A stretch of DNA of 64,000 nt from Mycolicibacterium sp. CBMA 247. Lineage in GTDB: Bacteria; Actinomycetota; Actinomycetes; Mycobacteriales; Mycobacteriaceae. The notes below the pieces were generated by a model that was not told the origin of the DNA, did no database searches, and saw nothing but the letters and a program-made list of their open reading frames with translations. The position numbers and the translations under genes are program-made. The stretch is taken from the NCBI RefSeq assembly GCF_009729095.1, contig NZ_VTGX01000002.1, positions 248,001 through 312,000 of the forward strand, read 5' to 3'. Positions 53,993 to 63,654 of the stretch are shown piece by piece; within the stretch, counting starts at the first letter, position 1, and each line of letters opens with the position of its first letter.

Positions 53993-54219
53993 GGCGATTC
54001 CTCTCGATAACGGGCCTCGAAAACGGCTCAGCTCCCCTCCTGTATACGGCGGGCGGATAACTCCCGGCCCACCGGGTCGGCTACGGCTCGATCAGCGTTC
54101 GGCGGCACGTTTCTGCCATCGCGCGGTCAATTGCTGCCAACGTCGAACCTCCGGAAATCAGCGGTCGTGTCCCTCTGTTGAACGGGTCAAGAAAGAGATT
54201 CACAGAAGAGGCACCGGAA

Positions 54220-54387
54220 ATGAAGAAGTTCGGATTTACCGCAATGATCGCCAGTGGTTTGGCGGCCGCCGTCCTGGGCCTGGCAGCCCCGGCCTCCGCC
54301 GATACGGACCACCACTACTGGCTGGACCAGATCGGCCCGCATGTGACCGTGCCGCACGTCGACACCACGGTTCACCAGAGCCACTGA
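54220..54387 (+). CDS. Small secreted His-rich peptide
   Basis: 55 aa. Sec signal peptide MKKFGFTAMIASGLAAAVL... with a probable AxA cleavage after residue 27 (PASA|DTDHH). The mature peptide is about 28 residues with six histidines and ends 'VPHVDTTVHQSH'. ATG at 54220 with purine-rich AGAAGAGG upstream. I recall similar tiny secreted proteins with a 'P.VDT.VHQS' ending in mycobacteria, without known function. The histidines could bind metal. A strong bidirectional terminator follows. Confidence 0.75.
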   Translation: MKKFGFTAMIASGLAAAVLGLAAPASADTDHHYWLDQIGPHVTVPHVDTTVHQSH

Positions 54388-54401
54388 TCGAAAACCAAAA
54401 A

Positions 54402-54428
54402 CGGGGCGCTCCATTCGGAAGCGCCCCG
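54402..54428. terminator. Bidirectional intrinsic terminator
   Basis: CGGGGCGCT (54402-54410) pairs with AGCGCCCCG (54420-54428), with an inner CC/GG. On the minus strand the stem is followed by TTTTTGGTTTTC, a true U tract, so it should stop the methyltransferase operon efficiently; on the plus strand it is followed by TTCTCGTT and ends the secreted-peptide gene. Confidence 0.85.
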
Positions 54429-54453
54429 TTCTCGTTGTGAATCACATTGTCGG

Positions 54454-56345
<1,892 letters not shown>

Positions 56346-56417
56346 TTGCTATTTAATGCTACCGAATAACTTAGCCAAGCTACACGGTGATGTGGGCCAC
56401 CTCACGGCGCCGCCGCG

Positions 56418-57071
56418 TCAATCGCGCAGCTGCCAGAGCTTGTTCGCCATCAGCAGTTCGAACTTGTCCACGATGACTGCCACCTCATCGCGCTGCCCCA
56501 CGTAACCGGCGTAAAAGCCCATCCCCCACATGACCGCCACCAGCATTTCCACAATCGCCGGGATGTCGGTACCGGTGCTCAGCTCGCCGCGTTCGATCGC
56601 TTCGTCGACCGCCCATTTGACGAACTCCCGCGACGCACGCAACGCATCGTGCTGTTCGGACACCAACTCGGGATGGCGCTGCGCTTCCAGGACCGAGGTG
56701 ACCAGGAATGCGGCCGCTGACCGGTCGGTGGATTCGGCATCCATCGCCGCGGCGAAAAAAGCCGAAATCCGGTTCAGCAGGGTGCTGGCGTCACGGGCCT
56801 TGGCAATACCCGCGGCGATCACTTTCGTATTCGTCTGCTCGACCACATCGCGGTACAGAACCCGTTTGCTACTGAAGTAATGGTTGATCGCCGGGCGCGT
56901 GAGGTCAGCGCGGATCGCGATTGCCTGAAATGTAGCTGCGTCGTAACCGAGTTCGCTGAAGACTTCCCGTGCCGCGCGCACGATGCGTTCACGGGTCTCC
57001 GCCGCCTTTGCTGCGGGGGGACGTCCCGGTCCTCGGCTCGCGATGTGGGCCACGTTCGAATTGTGCCACAT
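56418..57071 (-). CDS. TetR-family regulator (Rv0144-like)
   Basis: 217 aa from the ATG 57069-57071; longer upstream readings are not supported. HTH about 33-78 ('LGYDAATFQAIAIRADLTRPAINHYFSSK') after an Arg/Pro-rich arm ('RGPGRPPAAK'). C-terminal helical ligand domain with 'VMWGMGFYAGYVG'. It lies upstream of the two methyltransferase genes on the same strand, matching Rv0144-Rv0145-Rv0146, so it may control them. Confidence 0.87.
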   Translation of the reverse strand: MWHNSNVAHIASRGPGRPPAAKAAETRERIVRAAREVFSELGYDAATFQAIAIRADLTRPAINHYFSSKRVLYRDVVEQTNTKVIAAGIAKARDASTLLNRISAFFAAAMDAESTDRSAAAFLVTSVLEAQRHPELVSEQHDALRASREFVKWAVDEAIERGELSTGTDIPAIVEMLVAVMWGMGFYAGYVGQRDEVAVIVDKFELLMANKLWQLRD

Positions 57072-57175
57072 GTCACCTGAGAGCCCGGACGGCCTGCTGT
57101 TCGCGCGGGCTGCAACCGGCTGACCAGCAAAGCCCCACCGAGCCCAGAAACTCGCCACAAACTAGCGTTGTCCGA

Positions 57176-57751
57176 ATGGTGGGGGTTGTTTCGCGGGAGT
57201 CCTACTTCGAAACCGGTTTGGAGGTGTTGTCCGATCGTGGGTACGGCGGTCTCAAGCTGGCCGAGGTGTGCAACCGGCTCGGCGTCACAACCGGGTCGTT
57301 CTATCACTACTTTCCCAACTGGGCGTCCTACACCCGCGAACTGATCGCGCACTGGCGCGAGGCCCGCACCCTGCGGGTGGTCGAGGCGGTACGCGCCGAC
57401 CAGGATCCACACCACCGCATTCAGACCCTGATCGGCGAGGCACTGGCCCTGCCCCACGGTGCCGAAGCGGCCATCCGGGTGTGGAGCTCGCTGGACCCCG
57501 ACGTCTACACCGTGCAGGCCGTGGTCGACCAGCTGCGCTTCGACATCCTCTTCGAATCCGCGCTCGAGCTCGTCGGCGATGAGCGCAACGCCCGGTACTT
57601 CGCGGCGTGGGGCGTCTATCTGATCGTCGGCTTCGAACAGACCACCCTGCCTCGCGACACCGACACCCTGCAGTGGATCACCTCGCAGATGCGCGACGCG
57701 CTCGAATCGGGGCGGTTCACTCCGGCAGCCGAATCAGACCAACCGGTCTAA
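57176..57751 (+). CDS. TetR-family regulator upstream of FUSC transporter
   Basis: 191 aa. HTH about 12-58 ('RGYGGLKLAEVCNRLGVTTGSFYHYFPNW'). The ATG at 57176 lies seven bases after a -10-like TAGCGT, consistent with a leaderless transcript; longer upstream frames overlap the divergent TetR. It precedes the FUSC gene by 11 bp and probably controls it. Ligand unknown. Confidence 0.86.
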   Translation: MVGVVSRESYFETGLEVLSDRGYGGLKLAEVCNRLGVTTGSFYHYFPNWASYTRELIAHWREARTLRVVEAVRADQDPHHRIQTLIGEALALPHGAEAAIRVWSSLDPDVYTVQAVVDQLRFDILFESALELVGDERNARYFAAWGVYLIVGFEQTTLPRDTDTLQWITSQMRDALESGRFTPAAESDQPV

Positions 57752-57762
57752 CATCGGCCATC

Positions 57763-59997
57763 ATGCTGACCCCAGCCGAGATCTGGCATGGGGCGGCGGA
57801 GCGTCTCCGCGATCGGCTACACGACAAGGACCCCGAATACGACGCGCTGCGCCGTGCCCTGAGGGCGGCCATCGTCCTGCCCATCGCCGCGGCGATCGGC
57901 TTCGCCGTCGGCGGCGACTCCCAGACTCCGCTGTTCGCCATCTTCGGAGCCGTCTCCCTACTCATCACGGCCGATTTCCCCGGCAACCGGCCGGCCCGCG
58001 CCCTGGCCTACGGCGGGCTGGCGGTCAACGGCGCCGTGTTGATCGTTCTGGGCACCGTGCTGGCCCCCTATCCCTGGCTGAGCGTGGCGGCGATGTTCGT
58101 CGTCGGCATGGTGGTGACGTTCTCCGGGGTGCTCAGCGAGATCGTCGCCGCCGGGCAGCGCGCCACCCTACTGCTGTTCGTGCTTCCGCTGTGCACACCC
58201 GTCGGCCCCATTCCCGATCGGCTGCTGGGCTGGCTGATCGCGCTGGTGATCTGCGTGCCGGCCGCACTGTTCCTGTTCCGGCCCCGCCACCACGACGAGC
58301 TGCGCCGCTACTCGGCCCGGGTGTGCCGGCTACTGGCCGACCGGCTCGAAGGCCAGGCCTCGGCCCGCGATGTCACCCGCGCGATGAACGCGCTCTACGA
58401 AAGCTTCCTCGGCGCCGACTACCGGCCCGTCGCCCTCACCGCGGGCAGCCGTGCGCTGGTGCGCGTCGTCGACGACCTGGGCTGGATCTGCGACCAGGTC
58501 AACGACGACACCGGGGAACTGCTCGGCGAGATGCGCGACCCCGCGGTGCGGGTCCTGCGCGACAGCGCCGCGCTGCTGCGGATCAACGACCGGGCCGAAC
58601 GTGCCGCGCGCGGAGCGGATCTGCATGCGGCACTGGCCGAGCAGCGCACCGTGGCCCAGGGCAACTACCGCGATGACATCATCCAGATCCTGGGCACGGC
58701 CGACGATGCGGCCGCGGTCGAGCTGGGCCGCGGCCTGCTGATCCGGCGGACCATCTCGGCCACCATCGCGGTCACGGGCCGGGTGATCGGCAATGCCGCG
58801 CTGGCCGACGCGCGACCGGTGTGGGCCCGGGTGTTGGGCCGCCGCCTGCCCGAAACCGGTGCCGCCGATTGGGTGATGCCCGAGACGCTCGCGGTCGCCG
58901 AGATCGCCAAAGGCCTGGTGGCCACCCGGGCGGTGGTGCTGCGCAACAGCCTTCGGACCGGGCTGGGGCTGGCCGTTGCCGTGGGTGTCACCCATGTGTT
59001 TCCGGTGCAGCACGGGTTCTGGGTGGTGCTGGGCGCGATGTCGGTGCTGCGCAGCAGCGCACTGACCACCGGGACGCGCGTGCTGCGGGCGGTGGCCGGC
59101 ACGGCGATCGGATTCGTCTTGGGTGCGGTGCTCATCGAGCTCGTCGGGGTGGACCCTGTGGTGCTGTGGATCCTGTTGCCGCTCGTGGCGTTCGGCTCGG
59201 CCTACGTGCCCGAGGTGGGATCGTTCATCGCCGGGCAGGCCGCGTTCACGATGATGGTGTTGATCAACTTCAACCTGATCGTGCCGACCGGCTGGCGGGT
59301 GGGGTTGGTCCGGGTCGAGGACGTGGTGGTCGGCGCGCTGGTGGGGATCGTGATGTCCCTGCTGTTGTGGCCTCGAGGTGCGACGGCGTCGGTATCAAAG
59401 GCGATCGATCAGGCCCGGGAAGTGGGCGCGCAGTTCCTCAAGGCGGCCGTGCTGCGGGTGACCCGGGGTGCCTCCGAAGAGGCCACCGACCGCGTCATCG
59501 CGCTGAGCCATGACGGCCTTTCGGCCTCCCGCACGCTCGATGATGCGGTGCGTCAGTATCTTTCGGAGAACGGCGGGCCCACCGACCAACGCGCCCCGGT
59601 GGTGCGCGCGGCCAACCGGGCCAACCGGGTGCGGGCCGCCGCCGAGCTGATCGCCGACGTCGTGCCGCCGCCGCTGGGCGTCTACCCCCTCACCCGTTCG
59701 GTGATCGAGGAGCACGCCGCGGCCATCTGCGCCCGGCTCACCGGCGCGGACACCACGTCAGTGCTCGTACCGATCGGGGAGAGTTTCGTGGTCTCGCTGC
59801 GGGCCGAGGCCACCGGAACCGACTTGGCGGTCTCGGCGGCCCTGCCGCTCGTGACGGCCGCCGCGCATCTCGGCGAGCTGGAGTTGCTCTATCCACAGCC
59901 CGCCGAGTCGGTGGGGCAGCACTCGGTGGATCAGCCCAGAGGCCGGTGCGGCATCAGCGCATTCGGCGGGATCTCGCCGAACTTGCCGGCCTGGTAA
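57763..59997 (+). CDS. FUSC-family membrane protein
   Basis: 744 aa. Two sets of membrane helices (about 35-165 and 390-520), each followed by a soluble helical region: the fusaric-acid-resistance/aromatic-acid-exporter (FUSC) layout. 'VFPVQHGFWVVLGAMSVLRSSA' is the conserved repeat at the second set. Likely an efflux carrier for aromatic or lipophilic weak acids, controlled by the preceding TetR. ATG at 57763 preceded by TAACAT, which overlaps the TetR stop codon. The last 67 bp overlap the convergent pirin gene. Confidence 0.85.
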   Translation: MLTPAEIWHGAAERLRDRLHDKDPEYDALRRALRAAIVLPIAAAIGFAVGGDSQTPLFAIFGAVSLLITADFPGNRPARALAYGGLAVNGAVLIVLGTVLAPYPWLSVAAMFVVGMVVTFSGVLSEIVAAGQRATLLLFVLPLCTPVGPIPDRLLGWLIALVICVPAALFLFRPRHHDELRRYSARVCRLLADRLEGQASARDVTRAMNALYESFLGADYRPVALTAGSRALVRVVDDLGWICDQVNDDTGELLGEMRDPAVRVLRDSAALLRINDRAERAARGADLHAALAEQRTVAQGNYRDDIIQILGTADDAAAVELGRGLLIRRTISATIAVTGRVIGNAALADARPVWARVLGRRLPETGAADWVMPETLAVAEIAKGLVATRAVVLRNSLRTGLGLAVAVGVTHVFPVQHGFWVVLGAMSVLRSSALTTGTRVLRAVAGTAIGFVLGAVLIELVGVDPVVLWILLPLVAFGSAYVPEVGSFIAGQAAFTMMVLINFNLIVPTGWRVGLVRVEDVVVGALVGIVMSLLLWPRGATASVSKAIDQAREVGAQFLKAAVLRVTRGASEEATDRVIALSHDGLSASRTLDDAVRQYLSENGGPTDQRAPVVRAANRANRVRAAAELIADVVPPPLGVYPLTRSVIEEHAAAICARLTGADTTSVLVPIGESFVVSLRAEATGTDLAVSAALPLVTAAAHLGELELLYPQPAESVGQHSVDQPRGRCGISAFGGISPNLPAW

Positions 59998-60905
59998 TCC
60001 TCTAGCGCCTGGATGAGCTCGGACTTCGAGTTCATCACGAACGGGCCGTAATGGAACACGGGTTCCCGAATCGGCTTGCCGCCCAACAGCAGAACCTCCA
60101 TCGCGGGCCGGTGCGAGTCCTGGGTGGGCTCGGCCGACACCGTGATCCGGTCACCGGGGCCGAGTACGGCGAGCTGGCCCTGATGGATCGGGTGGCCCAC
60201 CGGGCCGACGCTGCCGCGTCCGCTCAGCACGTATACCAGCGCGTTGAACTCGCGGTTCCACGGCAGGTTGAGCTGCGCGCCCGGTTCAATCGTGGCGTGC
60301 GCCAACGTGATCGGGGTGTGCGTGCTTCCGGGCCCCTGCTTGCCGTCGATTTCGCCGGCGATGATGCGGACCAGCGCGCCTCCGTCCTCGGAGGACAACA
60401 GTTTGGCATCGGTGCCCTCGATGGCCTGATAACGCGGGGTGGCGAACTTGTCCTTGCGGGGCAGGTTCACCCACAGCTGGATCCCGTGGAAGGTGCCGCC
60501 GCTCTCGACCAGTTCGGCCGGCGGGGTCTCGATGTGCAGGATGCCGGATCCGGCGGTCATCCACTGGGTGGCGCCGTCGGTGATCAGGCCGCCGCCCCCA
60601 TGGGAGTCCTGGTGGGCGAATCGGCCGTCGATCATGTAGGTGACGGTTTCGAACCCGCGGTGGGGGTGCCAATCGGTGCCCCGCGGTTCGCCGGGCTGGT
60701 ATTCCACCTCACCCATCTGGTCCATGTGGACGAACGGGTCGAGGTCTGCGGCGCTCACTCCGCCGAATGCGCGCACGACGGGGAATCCCTCGCCTTCGAA
60801 TCCGCGCGGGCCGGTCGTGACGGAGCGGACCGGGCGCTCGGTGTCCGACGCCTGAGCTGCCGCGATACGGGGCAGGGTCAAGGTGTCTGCGGTGATGGCT
60901 GGCAT
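59931..60905 (-). CDS. Pirin-family bicupin protein
   Basis: 324 aa. N-terminal cupin with metal ligands in 'DWHPHRGFETVTYMIDG' and 'GILHIE', and a C-terminal cupin ('WNREFNALVYVLSGRG'). Pirins bind Fe and some have quercetinase activity or act as redox sensors. ATG 60903-60905 with a CCTCC-complementary GGAGG just upstream. A GGTAT-N9-ATACC inverted repeat lies about 15-35 bp upstream of the start. Confidence 0.9.
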   Translation of the reverse strand: MPAITADTLTLPRIAAAQASDTERPVRSVTTGPRGFEGEGFPVVRAFGGVSAADLDPFVHMDQMGEVEYQPGEPRGTDWHPHRGFETVTYMIDGRFAHQDSHGGGGLITDGATQWMTAGSGILHIETPPAELVESGGTFHGIQLWVNLPRKDKFATPRYQAIEGTDAKLLSSEDGGALVRIIAGEIDGKQGPGSTHTPITLAHATIEPGAQLNLPWNREFNALVYVLSGRGSVGPVGHPIHQGQLAVLGPGDRITVSAEPTQDSHRPAMEVLLLGGKPIREPVFHYGPFVMNSKSELIQALEDYQAGKFGEIPPNALMPHRPLG

Positions 60906-60987
60906 CTCCTACCTCCTGGGTATATCTGTCTGATACCAGCTATAACCGGACTGCGGTCCGATTATTCCTCTGGGGTGCGTTCCCTCC

Positions 60988-61047
60988 GCGAGCAGACACA
61001 AACCTGCCCATTTTCGCGGGTTTTAGGGCACGTTTGCGTCTGCTCGC
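60988..61047 (-). terminator. 22-bp-arm hairpin after ptsI
   Basis: Arms 60988-61009 (beginning GCGAGCAGAC) and 61026-61047 pair in 20 of 22 positions with a 16-base loop. It begins three bases beyond the ptsI stop. The outer arm sequence matches the hairpin after pntB (34158-34215), making these two members of one family. Confidence 0.7.
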
Positions 61048-61050
61048 CGA

Positions 61051-62784
61051 TCAAAGGTGCGCGATTGCGGCCGCGCGGGCCTCGGCGGCGCTGGCGGTGA
61101 CCAGCACCGCGTCGGCGGCGGAACGGCACTGCCGCAGCGTTACCTGTGCGAGCCGCGCGCCCACTGCGGGGATCGCCGCCGGGGCCATCGACAACGAAGT
61201 CACACCCAGCCCCACCAGCACCGCGGCCAACATGGGATCCGCCGCGGCCTCACCACACACCCCGACCGGCTTGCCCACCTCCGCCCCGGCCCGCGCGGTC
61301 AGCGCCACCAGCCTCAGCACCGCGGGCTGCCACGGGTCGGTGAGCGCGGCCAATTCGGCCGACATCCGGTCGGCGGCCATCGTGTACTGGGCGAGGTCGT
61401 TGGTGCCGATCGACAGGAAGTCGACGTGCTCGAGAATCTTGTCGGCCAACAGTGCCGCGGCGGGCACCTCGATCATCGCGCCGGGGATGAGCCCATACGA
61501 ACGCACCTGAGCCGCAAAGGTTTTAGCCTCGGTCGCGGTGGCGATCATGGGCGCCATCACCCACGGCCGGCTTCCGGTGACCTTGGCCGCGGCGGCGATC
61601 GCTTCGAGCTGGCGGTCCAGCAGGCCCGGATTGCCCTCCGCGATGCGGATACCCCGCACGCCGAGCGCCGGGTTGGCCTCATCTGGATGGCCCACGAACT
61701 TCAGCGGCTTGTCCGACCCGGCGTCGAGGGTGCGGACCACCACTTTGGCTTTATTGCTCCTCGCGTCCGCAGTGGCTTTATTGCTCCTCGCGTCCGCAGT
61801 GCCTCCGGCGAACGCCTCGAGCACCTCGCCGTAGATTCCCGCCTGTTCGTCGACCGTCGGCTCGGCGTCCCGGTTGAGGAAGCACAGTTCGGTGCGGAAC
61901 AAGCCGACGCCTTCGGCAGGCGTTTCCCGCGCTGCCCTGGCGGCCGCGCCGTCCTGCACGTTGGCCAGGATCGCGACAGCGTGACCGTCTGCCGTCGCAC
62001 CTGGCCCAGTCCACTGCCGGGCCGCCAGGGCATCCCGTTGAGCGGCCGCCACCGTGGCAGCGGCCTCCGAGGCATCGGGGTCGGTGGTCACGGTGCCCGC
62101 GGTGCCGTCGAGCAGGACCATGGCACCGGCGGCGATGGCGTCGAGCCCGCTCACCGCGACCACGCAGGGAATCCCGAGCTGGCGCGCGATGATCGCGGTG
62201 TGACTGGTGGGCCCGCCGAGCGTGGTCGCCAGCCCGACGACCAGCTGCGGGTCCAGGCCCGCGGTATCGGCGGGCGCCAGGTCTTCGGCACACAGGATCG
62301 ACGGGACATCCGGTAACGGCACACCCGGCTCCGGCAGTCCGGACAGTTCGGCGATGACCCGGTCGCGGATATCGCGCAAATCGGTGACGCGTTCGGCCAT
62401 CAGCCCGCCGAGCTGCGTGAACAACTCCACGAACTGGTCGACGGCCTCGGCCACCGCACGGACCGCCGGGGTCCCGGCGGCGATGCGTTTCTCGGCGGCA
62501 CCCAGCCAGGCCCGGTCCTGGGCCAGCGTGGCGGTGGCCGCGAGAACTTCTGAGGCGGCGCCCGTCGCGTGCGCGGCACGGTCCCGCAGCCGGGTGGCGA
62601 CCGCCGTCGCTGCGGCCGCGAGACGCCCCGCCTCGGCCGGACGGTCTGCCTCGTCGATATCGGCGGCCGGAGCCTGGGCCTCCGGAAGTCTGCCGACCCG
62701 GATCACCGGTGCGTACCGCGCACCGGGAACCACCGGAACCCCGCGCAGAACGGTGGGTGACCCAACCGGCGACGTAGCGCTCAT
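61051..62784 (-). CDS. ptsI: PTS enzyme I (phosphoenolpyruvate phosphotransferase)
   Basis: 577 aa. Active-site His195 in 'GGPTSHTAIIARQLGIP', PEP-binding 'GVGLFRTELCF' (about 293-303), 'DFLSIGTNDLAQY' and Cys in 'GVCGEAAADP'. It passes phosphate from PEP to HPr for fructose uptake. A nine-residue sequence (ATADARSNK) is present twice in tandem at about 329-346, absent from typical enzyme I. The ATG 62782-62784 is chosen; the frame continues upstream but overlaps the divergent DeoR gene. Confidence 0.92.
   Translation of the reverse strand: MSATSPVGSPTVLRGVPVVPGARYAPVIRVGRLPEAQAPAADIDEADRPAEAGRLAAAATAVATRLRDRAAHATGAASEVLAATATLAQDRAWLGAAEKRIAAGTPAVRAVAEAVDQFVELFTQLGGLMAERVTDLRDIRDRVIAELSGLPEPGVPLPDVPSILCAEDLAPADTAGLDPQLVVGLATTLGGPTSHTAIIARQLGIPCVVAVSGLDAIAAGAMVLLDGTAGTVTTDPDASEAAATVAAAQRDALAARQWTGPGATADGHAVAILANVQDGAAARAARETPAEGVGLFRTELCFLNRDAEPTVDEQAGIYGEVLEAFAGGTADARSNKATADARSNKAKVVVRTLDAGSDKPLKFVGHPDEANPALGVRGIRIAEGNPGLLDRQLEAIAAAAKVTGSRPWVMAPMIATATEAKTFAAQVRSYGLIPGAMIEVPAAALLADKILEHVDFLSIGTNDLAQYTMAADRMSAELAALTDPWQPAVLRLVALTARAGAEVGKPVGVCGEAAADPMLAAVLVGLGVTSLSMAPAAIPAVGARLAQVTLRQCRSAADAVLVTASAAEARAAAIAHL
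61747..61800. repeat. Perfect 27-bp tandem duplication in ptsI
   Basis: Two identical 27-bp units, 61747-61773 and 61774-61800, keep the frame. Bases 61754-61773 (and 61781-61800) match 17271-17290 in the acyl-CoA dehydrogenase gene at 18 of 20 positions, on the same relative strand. Confidence 0.9.
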
Positions 62785-62806
62785 GTGCGACAGATTACAA
62801 GGATCT

Positions 62807-62820
62807 GTTGACGACTCAAC
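62807..62820. promoter_or_regulatory. GTTGA-CGAC-TCAAC inverted repeat
   Basis: Perfect 5-bp arms in the 102-bp divergent gap between ptsI and the DeoR gene. A candidate fructose-operon operator; nearby AATCAAG, ATCAAC and similar half-sites (62831-62855) suggest more than one repressor contact. Confidence 0.45.
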
Positions 62821-62886
62821 GCAATCAAGCGTAAACCAACACATATCAACATTCACTTGCGCCGCAACCCACACAAACGGAGGCTC

Positions 62887-63654
62887 ATGTACGCCGAAGA
62901 GCGCCAGCAGGCCATCGCCGCGCTGGTCATGAGCAGGGGCCGCGCCTCGGTCGCGGAATTGGCACAGACATACGACGTCACCACCGAGACCGTCCGCCGC
63001 GATCTCGCAGTACTCGATAAGGCCGGCGTGCTGCGCCGCCTGCATGGCGGGGCCGTACCGGCCCGGACGCTGCACCTGGTGGAGCCCGCCCTCGGCGAGC
63101 ATGACACCACCCGCGCCGCGCAGAGAGACGCCATTGCCGCCGCAGCCGTCGACTTCTTTCCCCTCAGCGGTGCCAGTGTGCTGCTGGATGCCGGGACGAC
63201 CACCGCCCGCATCGCCGAGCGGCTGCCCACCGACCGCGAGTTGACCGTGGTGACCAACTCGGTGCCGATCGCCGGCCTCCTGGCCGCGATGCCGACCGTC
63301 ACCCTGCAATTACTCGGCGGTCGGGTACGCGGCCTCACCCAGGCGGCCGTCGGCGATCAGGTGCTGCGCGTCCTCGAGACACTGCGGGTAGACATAGCGT
63401 TCATCGGCGCCAACGCCATCAGCGCGCGGCACGGGTTGTCGACCCCGGACACCGAGGAAGCGGCAGTCAAGCGGGCCATGGTGCACGCCGCGAATTACGT
63501 CGTGGTCGTCGCAGACTCGTCGAAGGTCGGGGAGGAGGACTTCGTCAGCTTTGCCCCCATCGACAGCGTGGACACCCTGATCACCGACAACGAGATCGAC
63601 GGCGCCGACCGCGACCGGCTCACCGAGCACGGAGTCGAGGTGGTGATCGCATGA
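62887..63654 (+). CDS. DeoR-family regulator of the fructose PTS locus
   Basis: 255 aa. N-terminal DeoR HTH (about 1-57: 'YAEERQQAIAALVMSRG', 'TTETVRRDLAVLDKAGVLRRLHGGA') and a sugar-phosphate sensor domain with 'LLDAGTTTARIAERL' and 'VVADSSKVGEEDF'. Starts at ATG 62887. Overlaps fruK as ATGA and faces ptsI, so it probably represses the locus and is relieved by fructose 1-phosphate. Confidence 0.9.
   Translation: MYAEERQQAIAALVMSRGRASVAELAQTYDVTTETVRRDLAVLDKAGVLRRLHGGAVPARTLHLVEPALGEHDTTRAAQRDAIAAAAVDFFPLSGASVLLDAGTTTARIAERLPTDRELTVVTNSVPIAGLLAAMPTVTLQLLGGRVRGLTQAAVGDQVLRVLETLRVDIAFIGANAISARHGLSTPDTEEAAVKRAMVHAANYVVVVADSSKVGEEDFVSFAPIDSVDTLITDNEIDGADRDRLTEHGVEVVIA

Noticed and set aside
54006..54219. 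Possible small RNA in the 214-bp gap upstream of the secreted peptide
   Set aside because: Only short GC-rich inverted repeats, no terminator or clear promoter pair.
62785..63309. Upstream extension of ptsI to 752 aa
   Set aside because: It overlaps the divergent DeoR gene; enzyme I homology begins at the ATG 62784.
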